34,974 nt of DNA from Taishania sp964580465. Its GTDB lineage: Bacteria > Bacteroidota > Bacteroidia > Flavobacteriales_D > Crocinitomicaceae. Location of the stretch: contig CAZOKJ010000022.1 in assembly GCA_964580465.1 (NCBI GenBank), positions 1-34,974 of the forward strand, read 5' to 3'. The notes beneath the pieces are model-generated. The model worked only from the letters and a program-made list of their open reading frames with translations. It searched no databases and was not told the origin of the DNA. Of this stretch, positions 1-7,604 are shown piece by piece (the stretch's first letter is position 1; every line of letters begins with the position of its first letter). Both the position numbers and the translations under genes were made by a program.

Positions 1-20
1 TTCACAGAATTAAATAAGTA

Positions 21-488
21 ATGAAACACATCATAAAATGGGGGTACCTTTTGGTACTCCTTTTTATTTTAAACGCTTGTACGTTTGAAAACATTCAATT
101 TATTAATGCGGAGCATCTACGCTTAGTGCGCGTGGAAGGAAAAAAACTGCACCTTACCTTTGATGCTATCATTAATAACCCTAACAATTTCACAATCAAA
201 GTAAAACCTTCTAATTTTGACGTGTATGTAAATGGTAAGCAACTTGGAGTGGCGCACTTAGATGAACGTGTAAAAATCATCAAAAAAAGTGAATCGACCA
301 TTGCTGTTCCTGTTTCTGTGGAATTGGAAAATGGTGCTTTGCCTCAACTTATTGCTGCCTCTTTTAAAAGTACTGCTGAAATTAGAGTCGTTGGAACTGT
401 CAGAGCTGCCGTTTCTATTGTCAGCAAACGAAAAAAAATTGATGAAAAACGAGAAATTTCACTTCGAGATTTAAAATTACCTTTTTAA
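21..488 (+). CDS. LEA14-like (LEA type 2 family) lipoprotein
   Basis: 155-residue exported lipoprotein. The N-terminus has two Lys, a hydrophobic run and a lipobox ending in L-N-A-C (Cys about residue 20). The rest resembles the LEA14/WHy beta-sandwich seen in many Bacteroidota lipoproteins: an N-N-P-N-N-F turn, then V-K-P-S-N-F-D-V-Y-V-N-G, then a V-P-V strand. Family members are short envelope proteins without a known enzymatic role. It ends 9 bases before sbcC and is probably co-transcribed with it, though no functional link is evident. The assignment rests on the pattern of conserved N/P turns only. Confidence 0.8.
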   Translation: MKHIIKWGYLLVLLFILNACTFENIQFINAEHLRLVRVEGKKLHLTFDAIINNPNNFTIKVKPSNFDVYVNGKQLGVAHLDERVKIIKKSESTIAVPVSVELENGALPQLIAASFKSTAEIRVVGTVRAAVSIVSKRKKIDEKREISLRDLKLPF

Positions 489-497
489 CCCCATTGT

Positions 498-3400
498 ATG
501 CTACCTAAAAAACTTGTTTTAGAAGGAATTTACTCCTATCAAGAACGTCAAGAAATAGATTTTGAACAATTAACTTCCGCTGGATTATTTGGAATTTTTG
601 GGGCAACAGGCTCTGGAAAATCAACTATCTTGGAAGCTATTTCCTATGCTCTTTATGGTGAAAATGAACGTCTAAATTCAAGGGAAGATCGGGCATACAA
701 CATGATGAATTTGAAATCAACGACCATGCGTATTGAATTCGAATTTGAAAACTACGAAAACAGAAGGTTTAAAAGTGTTCGAACTGCACAACGAAATAGT
801 AAGAATTTCAGTGACGTAAAAAACAAAGATGTCATCCTTTATGAATGGATTAATAACAATTGGATACCGTTAGAAAGCAGTTCGGTTGAAGAATTAATTG
901 GATTAAGTTACAAAAACTTCAAGCGTACCATCATCATTCCACAAGGTCAATTCAAAGAATTTTTAGAACTAGGTGCTTCTGAACGTTCAAAAATGCTGAA
1001 AGAAATTTTCAATCTTCACCGCTTTGACTTACAGGACAATGCTAACAAATTGTATTATGAAGCACATGAACGCGTGGTTTCACTTGAAGGTCAACTCATG
1101 GGATTTGATGCTATAACGCAAGAAGAAATCACCAGCATGGGTGAAAGAATTCAATTAATTGAATTAGAAAAGATTGAAAAAACAACAGCTTTTGAGAAAA
1201 TTGATGCTACTTTTCAAGCAATCAATCAACTTAAAAATCGTTTTGAGAAATTCCAACAAATTAGCAAAGAATTGGAAGTAGTTTCGAGTCAAGAGGCACA
1301 GATGAAACAAACCAGAGCTAATATAGAGCGATTCGAAAACTATCAATTAACCTTCAAACACCTTATTATTGAGCAAAATAGTCTCGTAAAAAAAATAAAG
1401 TTAACAGAAGAAAACCTGGCGTTATACAGTTCACAACTCAGTCAAATTACTGAAAAATTGAACATAAAAAAAGAAGCATTCAAAGAAAGTGAAAAAGCAT
1501 ATCAATCGTTGGATCAACTTAAAATAAAGAAACAAGATTTAGATACTATTTCTAAAATAAAATCGCACCAACAATCCATCAACCAACTTTCTGAGCGCAT
1601 TACAAATGGTGAAAAAGCATTGCAAGGACAAGCAGAAAAATTAAATGAACTAACAAAAAAAGAAGCTGCTACCTCTCATTCCATTCTTACATTGGAACAA
1701 CAGACACTTTCTGCAACAGAATTATCGACCATGCAAGCTTGGTTTCAGTCTAAAAACTTTATTGCTAAACAATTGACTGAGTTAAAAATAGCTGCTTTGT
1801 CTAGCGAAAAAGAACTCACTGAAGCTCATGAAGAACTTGCAAAACACGCCATACAATTAGCAACTTTTGAAGAAGATTTAAAACAAGCTGTAGGTAAACT
1901 TCAACAGCAAAAAACGAGTCTAGAACAAAACATCAGTGAGCTATTGCTCAAGAAACAAATTGCTGCTTTTGCTCATGCGTTACATGAAGGTGAAGACTGT
2001 CCGTTGTGTGGCTCAAAAGAACATCCTTCAATTGTTGAAATAGACGATGTTAGCTTGGACATTGAACAATTGGAAAAATCGTTAAATTCAATAAAAAACG
2101 ACGAAAAATCATGGGAAAATCGTCGTGTAACTTTTATTCAATTTAAGGAAAAAATCAACGCTACTCAACTAAAAATCGACAATTTTAAAGAGCAAATAGC
2201 AAACAAAGAAAAGGAACTAAAAGCGCATGATGCATTATTTAAGTGGACCATCATTACTAAAGATGATGAACAAGCATTTGAAGCTTTTAAGTCAGAACAA
2301 TTGTCAAACACAACGGCTATTCAACAACATAGAGCAACTTTAGAACAAGTCAGAAAAGACAAAGAAACAGAACAAAATAATTTAAAAAAATACGAAGAAG
2401 CTTTAAGCATCATTCAAACCGATTTAAAAGTAAAATTATCAACTATTCAAACCTTAGAAGAACAGCTAAAGCTGGTGTCTTTAAAAGATTTTGAATCCAT
2501 ACAAGAAAAAGATATAATCACAGAGATTTCATCCATCGATGCACAAATAGATAGCATTGAAACAACTTATAAAAACTCGCGCGAAGCAATTGAAAAATTA
2601 ACGACCCAACACACACAATTAAACGCTGATAAAGTCAATCAACAGCAACTACTAACAGTAAGTTTAGCTGAAAAGGAGAACAATCAATCGGCCATTATTG
2701 AAGGAATGAAAAAATTAAACATTCAGGATTTCAACGAGATTGAGCAGGTGTTACAATCCAATATCGATGCAACAGCTGAAGGTAAGAAAGTAGATAACTT
2801 CTTTGTTCAACTAAACACCTTGCAACAACAAAAACAAGCAATTGAGCAAGAACTTGAAGGAAAAAAATTCCAACAAGAAAACTTTGAATTAATCAGTGAG
2901 CAAAGAAACGCGAGTAAAGAAGAGCTGGCTCTCATTCAAGAAAAATTGACAAAGGAAAAAACAGAACATCAGCTGCTAAGCAAGAAATTTAAAGAAAAAA
3001 ATGAACTTTTTGTTCAATTAGAAGCAGCGCAAAAGCGAAAGAGCAACTGTAATATCCTGAAAAAACTATTCATAGGCAATGGATTCATGGAATATGTTTC
3101 TAGTATCTACTTGCGTCAATTATGTGATATGGCTAACGTGCGCTTTCAACGCATGACACGCAATCAACTTTCACTAAGCATCAGTGATAAATTAAGCTTT
3201 GAAGTCATCGACAACCTCAATGAAGGCAGAACGAGAAGTGCTAAGACCTTGTCTGGAGGTCAAGCTTTTCAAGCCTCTCTTGCTTTGGCGCTTGCCTTAG
3301 CTGAAAGTGTGCAAAGTAATGCGAAATCGAAACAAAATTTCTTTTTCATCGACGAAGGTTTTGGAACGCAAGACGCCGATTCTGTCAACACGGTTTTTGA

Positions 3401-3536
3401 AACTCTAGTCAATCTCAACAAAGAAAGTAAAATTGTTGGTATCATTTCCCACGTTGACGAACTTAAAGAACGCATACCTTTGTCCTTAAACATTGTAAAA
3501 GATGACCAAAAAGGAAGTTTGGTACAACAAGTTTAA
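498..3536 (+). CDS. sbcC: SbcC-like SMC-family nuclease ATPase subunit
   Basis: 1012-residue protein of the SbcC/Rad50 family, the ATPase arm of the SbcCD nuclease that processes DNA hairpins and protein-blocked ends. Visible parts: Walker A G-A-T-G-S-G-K-S-T at residues 35-43; long Glu/Lys/Gln-rich coiled coils; a zinc-hook C-P-L-C at about 501-504 in the middle of the coil; the ABC signature L-S-G-G-Q near 918; Walker B F-F-F-I-D-E near 948-953; and the His of I-S-H-V-D near the end. Length is normal for the family. SbcD is not in the window; it could lie upstream of base 1. The ATG directly precedes the conserved N-terminal strand, so this start is secure. Confidence 0.96.
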   Translation: MLPKKLVLEGIYSYQERQEIDFEQLTSAGLFGIFGATGSGKSTILEAISYALYGENERLNSREDRAYNMMNLKSTTMRIEFEFENYENRRFKSVRTAQRNSKNFSDVKNKDVILYEWINNNWIPLESSSVEELIGLSYKNFKRTIIIPQGQFKEFLELGASERSKMLKEIFNLHRFDLQDNANKLYYEAHERVVSLEGQLMGFDAITQEEITSMGERIQLIELEKIEKTTAFEKIDATFQAINQLKNRFEKFQQISKELEVVSSQEAQMKQTRANIERFENYQLTFKHLIIEQNSLVKKIKLTEENLALYSSQLSQITEKLNIKKEAFKESEKAYQSLDQLKIKKQDLDTISKIKSHQQSINQLSERITNGEKALQGQAEKLNELTKKEAATSHSILTLEQQTLSATELSTMQAWFQSKNFIAKQLTELKIAALSSEKELTEAHEELAKHAIQLATFEEDLKQAVGKLQQQKTSLEQNISELLLKKQIAAFAHALHEGEDCPLCGSKEHPSIVEIDDVSLDIEQLEKSLNSIKNDEKSWENRRVTFIQFKEKINATQLKIDNFKEQIANKEKELKAHDALFKWTIITKDDEQAFEAFKSEQLSNTTAIQQHRATLEQVRKDKETEQNNLKKYEEALSIIQTDLKVKLSTIQTLEEQLKLVSLKDFESIQEKDIITEISSIDAQIDSIETTYKNSREAIEKLTTQHTQLNADKVNQQQLLTVSLAEKENNQSAIIEGMKKLNIQDFNEIEQVLQSNIDATAEGKKVDNFFVQLNTLQQQKQAIEQELEGKKFQQENFELISEQRNASKEELALIQEKLTKEKTEHQLLSKKFKEKNELFVQLEAAQKRKSNCNILKKLFIGNGFMEYVSSIYLRQLCDMANVRFQRMTRNQLSLSISDKLSFEVIDNLNEGRTRSAKTLSGGQAFQASLALALALAESVQSNAKSKQNFFFIDEGFGTQDADSVNTVFETLVNLNKESKIVGIISHVDELKERIPLSLNIVKDDQKGSLVQQV

Positions 3537-3580
3537 GTCATTTTAGTCGCTCCATTAAAACGGTGTTTATTCACATTCAA

Positions 3581-4504
3581 TTAAGGTTTAACACGAACGC
3601 CAATCACATTTGGCAAAGGCCAAAACTCCCCATTTGCATCAGTTGGATAGGTATTGGAGACATAGCTTCCCAATTTTTCAATGCGGTGATCGCCGATGTG
3701 TACAAATAAGCTAGTTTGTGGACCACCTTCCATATAAATTGCATTGAGCAAGCCCATGTTCACCATGAATTCGATCATGTAATTTTGTGAGTAAGGGGAA
3801 CGTGTAAAAATGAAATAAATCATTCCTTGTTTATCTTCAGCAACAATTAATTGGCTACATGATTGTTTGCGTTTATTCCAACTCATTGGATTTCCATTCC
3901 CATCAATCATGCGCAAACCTTGGGCGAAACTTTCGTATTTTGTTCGGATGGTGTTCCAAGGTTTTAATGTTAAGTCGTTGACACAAAAATTAGGCAAGCC
4001 ATCCTTAGTAGGATTGGCACAAATCATCATGTTGTATTGAGGATACAATTCGGGATTATTGGCGTAACTTTTATCGTTAATCAACAGCCCTTTGCTTTTT
4101 AGTTGATTGCGTAAATCATACATGCTTGCATTGATGACAATGTTGTAATTGAATTTCTCGGCATAATCAACCACACACAAAGCTTCATTGTTATTTTGAG
4201 TAGCTGATTTAATCTCAAATTCAGCTACTGATGGATCTATTTTTAAGATACTAATTTTTGAATCATTAACAACAGAAGGAGTTGGTGCTGTTTTTTCAAT
4301 GTATGAAATTCCTTTTGTTAATTCTACCCATTTATCACTATATCGTAGATAAGAATCATTTTTAAATGGAGACAAAGAATCACTCAACGTCGGAATTCCC
4401 AAACTATCCATTTGCTTGGTAATAGAAGCATTAGTTTCTTCTTGCGAACAAGATGTAAACGAAACCAACACAATAAAAAGGTATAACAAGCATATTTTTT
4501 TCAT
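3581..4504 (-). CDS. phosphodiester glycosidase family (NAGPA/DUF2233-like) lipoprotein
   Basis: 307-residue lipoprotein: hydrophobic leader then F-T-S-C at about residue 19. The body carries marks of the NAGPA/DUF2233 phosphodiester glycosidase fold: I-N-A-S-M-Y-D near 125-131, G-L-L-I-N-D after it, and Y-M-E-G-G-P-Q-T-S-L near 257-266, the region of the conserved Gly-Gly-x-Ser/Thr loop. Characterised members cleave sugar-phosphodiester bonds (mammalian uncovering enzyme); substrates of most bacterial members are unknown, so none is proposed. It converges with sbcC. The call is by motif recognition. Confidence 0.8.
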   Translation of the reverse strand: MKKICLLYLFIVLVSFTSCSQEETNASITKQMDSLGIPTLSDSLSPFKNDSYLRYSDKWVELTKGISYIEKTAPTPSVVNDSKISILKIDPSVAEFEIKSATQNNNEALCVVDYAEKFNYNIVINASMYDLRNQLKSKGLLINDKSYANNPELYPQYNMMICANPTKDGLPNFCVNDLTLKPWNTIRTKYESFAQGLRMIDGNGNPMSWNKRKQSCSQLIVAEDKQGMIYFIFTRSPYSQNYMIEFMVNMGLLNAIYMEGGPQTSLFVHIGDHRIEKLGSYVSNTYPTDANGEFWPLPNVIGVRVKP

Positions 4505-4614
4505 TCTTTTCTAGTAACTTAATGAGAAACAATTACGATTTCACGAAAATACTATCAAATTCAGTACCAAAAAACAAAATCAGTGTTTTTTTTTAATAAG
4601 CCTGCTATTTTTTT

Positions 4615-5151
4615 CTAATAAGCCATCAATTTTTGGTTCGTAGTTGTTCCATCTTGATAACTTACTCGCAACACATATATGCCACTATTAAGAGAAATTG
4701 GTTGAGAAACGCTGCCATCAACAGATGTGCCTGAGACCAATTGTTTTCCATTCAAATCAAACAATTCATAAGAAAAATCTTGCATTGTTTTTGAAGTAAT
4801 TTTTAAATACTCATGGCTGTAAAAGGAATTAAGCTCTTCTATTATTTTACATTGTTGGCCAATAACAGACTCTGAAGAGGATGCTTTTCCATCAGTATCA
4901 ACAGTTTGTAATCTAAATGCTACTTTTTGAGGATCTAAACCAACAACTTCGTACACATATTCCTGCTTGCCAGTCACTCCATTTCCTTTTGGCTGAACAG
5001 AAGCATACGCGTGGTAAACATAACCATCATACGTGTATTGTAATTCATAATGATCAACACCACGTTCTTTTTCTGTTTGCCAACTTGCTAATAAACTTGT
5101 ACCAATGCATCTAACGTTTGACTCGCTTGGCGAAGGAGGTACTTTTAGCAC
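4615..5151 (-). pseudogene. 5'-truncated T9SS secreted protein: Fn3-like segment plus type A sorting domain
   Basis: 178 readable residues from a GTG at 5151. The frame is open upstream only to a TGA at 5176-5178, and there is no signal peptide, so the N-terminal part is missing. Residues 20-95 look like the Fn3-like module that often precedes T9SS tails (S-W-Q-T-E-K-E, then D-H-Y-E-L-Q-Y-T-Y-D-G). The last ~75 residues are a type A sorting domain: Y-E-L-F-D-L-N-G-K, then S-G-I-Y-V-L-R-V and a terminal strand. A sorting tail without a leader cannot be exported, so this is a remnant. The missing front could be the CUB/lectin gene at 7350-8699, from which the RM cassette separates it, but about 20 residues at the two broken ends look like alternative versions of one segment. 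Two damaged paralogues are therefore also possible. Confidence 0.7.
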
Positions 5152-5265
5152 GGAACTTCTACCGAAGACGAAACCTCAAATTTTCAAAAAATTTTCAAAC
5201 GAAGACGTTTTCTGCCGCTTTTGCCAAACGAGCTGTTACCTGTCTTTCTTTTTTTCACCCGTTTT

Positions 5266-5296
5266 TTTGTCAGTTCAAAAGTTTGTTCTAAATTTG
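5266..5296 (+). promoter_or_regulatory. Bacteroidota-type promoter of the methyltransferase
   Basis: TTTG at 5266-5269 (-33) and TAAATTTG at 5289-5296 (-7) are separated by exactly 19 bases, a full match to the consensus TTTG-N17-23-TAnnTTTG. Transcription should start near 5301-5303. It is the best complete promoter seen in the window. Confidence 0.75.
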
Positions 5297-5327
5297 TAAC
5301 CAATGTCTAATGTTGTATAATTGGGTT

Positions 5328-6566
5328 ATGAGTGAATATTTAACGATTTCAGAAGCAGCAAAATTGCTGAAAAAAAGTACAAAAACCTTGCGTAGGTGGG
5401 ATGAAGAAGGTAAACTTTCAGCTGTTCGTGAACCGATGAGTAATTATAGAGTTTATCGAAAATCTGATGTTTTGGAATTGTTTGCGGATTTTATGCAAGA
5501 TGATGTAGAAGAGCCTGTTTCTAACTATGTTGAGCCAAATTTTGAATATAAAGTTTTGGAACTTTTTGCTGGTGCAGGCGGTTTGGCAGTCGGAATGGAA
5601 AAGGCTGGGTTAAAATGCGAAGCTCTTAATGAAATTGATAAATTTGCTTGTGCAACTTTGCGAAAAAATCGCCCAAATTGGAAAGTTTTGGAAGGAGATA
5701 TTAAAGATTTTGATTTTTCGGAATACAACGGTAAAGTTGATGTCGTAACCGGTGGATTTCCTTGTCAGGCATTTAGTTATGCAGGAAAAAAATTAGGTTT
5801 GGCAGATGCAAGAGGAACGCTTTTTTATGAATTTGCAAGAGTTGTGAAAGAAGTAAATCCACCGATTTGTATAGGAGAAAATGTTCGTGGATTATTGAGC
5901 CACGAAAACGGAAAAACCTTACAAGGAATGATTTCAATTTTAGATGAAATTGGTTATAATGTTGTTCCTGTCCAAGTTTTGAAAGCGATACATTATAAAG
6001 TTCCACAAAAAAGAGAGCGTTTAATTTTGGTGGGAGTGCGAAAAGATATTAATGTAGAATACGAATACCCGAAAGCTTACAAGAAAATATACAATTTAAA
6101 AGACGCTTTGAAAAAAGGCGAATTGTTTGATTGCAATGTTCCGAAATCTAACGGAGCAAAATACCCACAAAGCAAAAAAGAGGTTTTGGATTTAGTGCCA
6201 CCAAAAGGCTATTGGCGTGATTTGCCTTTGGAAATTCAAAAGGAATTTATGGGTGGAAGTTTCCATTTAGGCGGTGGAAAAACTGGTATTGCTCGTAGAA
6301 TTGGTTGGGACGAACCTTGTCTTACTTTGACCTGTAGTCCAGCACAAAAACAAACCGAGCGTTGCCACCCTGACGAAACCCGTCCGTTTACGGTTCGTGA
6401 ATATGCACGTATTCAGACTTTTCCTGATGATTGGGAATTTGCAGGTTCGTTGGCACAACAATACAAACAAATCGGTAATGCCGTTCCTGTTAATTTGGGG
6501 CGTGAAGTCGGTTATTCGATTGTTAAGTTTTTAAATAAATATTACAGCTTATCAAAACCTAAATAA
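5328..6566 (+). CDS. DNA (cytosine-5) methyltransferase with N-terminal HTH domain
   Basis: Modification enzyme of a type II RM pair. Residues 2-50 form a MerR/excisionase-type helix-turn-helix (L-T-I-S-E-A-A-K-L-L, then T-L-R-R-W-D-E-E-G-K-L, N-Y-R-V-Y). The C5 methyltransferase follows: motif I L-E-L-F-A-G-A-G-G near 77-85, motif IV G-G-F-P-C-Q with catalytic Cys about 146, motif VI G-E-N-V near 183, motif VIII Q-K-R-E-R, and motif X G-N-A-V-P-V at the C-terminus. I prefer the ATG at 5328 because the HTH begins right after it; an in-frame ATG at 5310 adds six residues and lies only 13 bases after the -7 box. Its 3' end overlaps the endonuclease gene by 25 bases, tail to tail. Target specificity cannot be read directly; the partner suggests GGNCC. 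Confidence 0.93.
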   Translation: MSEYLTISEAAKLLKKSTKTLRRWDEEGKLSAVREPMSNYRVYRKSDVLELFADFMQDDVEEPVSNYVEPNFEYKVLELFAGAGGLAVGMEKAGLKCEALNEIDKFACATLRKNRPNWKVLEGDIKDFDFSEYNGKVDVVTGGFPCQAFSYAGKKLGLADARGTLFYEFARVVKEVNPPICIGENVRGLLSHENGKTLQGMISILDEIGYNVVPVQVLKAIHYKVPQKRERLILVGVRKDINVEYEYPKAYKKIYNLKDALKKGELFDCNVPKSNGAKYPQSKKEVLDLVPPKGYWRDLPLEIQKEFMGGSFHLGGGKTGIARRIGWDEPCLTLTCSPAQKQTERCHPDETRPFTVREYARIQTFPDDWEFAGSLAQQYKQIGNAVPVNLGREVGYSIVKFLNKYYSLSKPK

Positions 6567-7315
6567 TAACTGTAATTCTCAAACGTAATTTGGTCGAGAA
6601 TTGTACGATTTGATTTTTTGGTTTCAGAAGTGATTTCTTCCAAAGCCGAACTTTCTTCAATACTGTCGTCTTTCTCTACCGATTTCAGATAGTCATTGAT
6701 TGCTTTTGGCAATGCTTTGTAAAGTTGAAAAAGTGCATTGTCTTGTCCCGAAAGTAAAGCATAAAACTGGTCGCCAGAAATTTTAAAAACTCTGGAATGA
6801 CTGTATTCTTTTCCGTTAATTTCGCCTTGCCAATGTTCATTAAAACTTCCTTTAGCTAAAATTTGAACCCAATAACATTTTGCTTTTTTGTAGTCATCTG
6901 CGTAACGAGCTAGTTTTTGAAACAAGGCTTCAGCAGAACTGCTGTTCATTGTATTGTGCTTGTTTTTGATGTCAGCAAAAAGTGTATTGTCCGTTGCTTT
7001 GATGTCAAAACCGCTTAAATTTCCAACTTCAAAACCTTTTATACCACCTAAAATTTGTTCGTGAAAAGTTCCGATTGAATTATTTATGGATTTGTCTATT
7101 TGTCGAAGAATTTCAGATTGAATTAAATCGTCTTCGTTGATGTCGTTGAATTTAGCGTCAAAAGTCAGTTTGATAGTATCAACTTTGTTGGTGTAGAAAC
7201 TCTTTTTTGAAATGTTATTTTTGGCTCGTAAATATGCCTTATACAAATTTTCAATGCAGTTAAGTAAATGTTCGTCCGTGATAAAGTTTACATATTTGTT
7301 CGCCATTTGTTTCAT
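6542..7315 (-). CDS. Eco47II/Sau96I-family type II restriction endonuclease
   Basis: About 257 residues from the ATG at 7315. The core F-H-E-Q-I-L-G-G-I, G-F-D-I-K, A-D-I-K-N-K-H-N-T-M-N-S-S-S is what I recognise as the Eco47II family (PF09553), whose members cut GGNCC; D and K of the D-x-K-N-K-H stretch are likely catalytic. The later W-V-Q-I-L-A-K segment also fits. Both the convergent methyltransferase and the 25-base 3' overlap fit a matched RM pair. A TTG at 7333 in the same frame overlaps the -7 box (7331-7338) and is rejected as start; ATG 7306 is a second option. The family call is from memory of the motif pattern and the GGNCC prediction is inferred. Confidence 0.82.
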   Translation of the reverse strand: MKQMANKYVNFITDEHLLNCIENLYKAYLRAKNNISKKSFYTNKVDTIKLTFDAKFNDINEDDLIQSEILRQIDKSINNSIGTFHEQILGGIKGFEVGNLSGFDIKATDNTLFADIKNKHNTMNSSSAEALFQKLARYADDYKKAKCYWVQILAKGSFNEHWQGEINGKEYSHSRVFKISGDQFYALLSGQDNALFQLYKALPKAINDYLKSVEKDDSIEESSALEEITSETKKSNRTILDQITFENYSYYLGFDKL

Positions 7316-7330
7316 CGTTAAATTCGATTG

Positions 7331-7338
7331 CAAAGTTA
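7331..7338 (-). promoter_or_regulatory. -7 box of the endonuclease gene
   Basis: The reverse strand reads TAACTTTG, an exact TAnnTTTG, 15 bases before the ATG at 7315. No TTTG is found at the usual distance upstream, so this may be a weaker promoter than that of the methyltransferase. Confidence 0.5.
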
Positions 7339-7349
7339 CAAAATTTTGT

Positions 7350-7604
7350 TCAATGTTTTCCGTCCGTTAAATTTTGCACTATCGTTGTAGAATGACAGGT
7401 AACATCAAACTGTTGCAAACTTGCACCTAAAATAACCACTGTTTGTGGACAAAAATACTGTTGATTGTTTAGTCCTCCTGTTGCTGCTGTAGCACCCCAG
7501 TACATTTTATTTTGACCAGCGAAAACAGTTGCTACGAAGTCGTGTGTACAGCTCAAACGCAATGCATTATCAAAATAAACTTTCAACGTCTTAGTTGTAA
7601 AATC
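7350..7604 (-). pseudogene. C-terminal half of the L-type lectin domain, behind an in-frame stop
   Basis: Continues the frame of the 7605-8699 gene after its TAG. It reads D-F-T-T-K-T-L-K-V-Y-F-D-N-A-L, then L-S-C-T-H-D-F-V-A-T-V-F and a Y-W-G-A-T-A-A-T-G-G-L-N-N motif, the standard end of bacterial L-type lectin domains, followed by F-C-P-Q. The reading frame then runs into foreign sequence and stops at 7350. Restoring TGG (Trp) for TAG gives V-E-I-K-W-D, as expected in this family. This is the downstream part of one ancestral gene, not an independent protein. Confidence 0.75.

Larger units (their letters stand above)
5207..7377. mobile_element. inserted type II restriction-modification cassette (approximate limits)
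   Basis: A two-gene RM unit with its own promoters lies between two broken reverse-strand T9SS gene fragments. Near the edges are an imperfect direct repeat (GTTTTCTGCCGCTTTTGCC at 5207-5225; a related GTTTTCCGTCCGTT...TTTTGC at 7355-7377) and an 11-base inverted repeat (TGTTACCTGTC at 5234-5244; its complement at 7394-7404). No transposase, integrase or tRNA target is present. The limits given are those of the direct repeat and are only a proposal; the left edge must lie between about 5152 and 5265 and the right edge beyond about 7340. Confidence 0.5.

Noticed and set aside
5152..5309. Forward frame 5105-5299 as a small gene
   Set aside because: It crosses the end of the T9SS remnant, is Phe/Lys-rich and random-looking, and covers the methyltransferase promoter.
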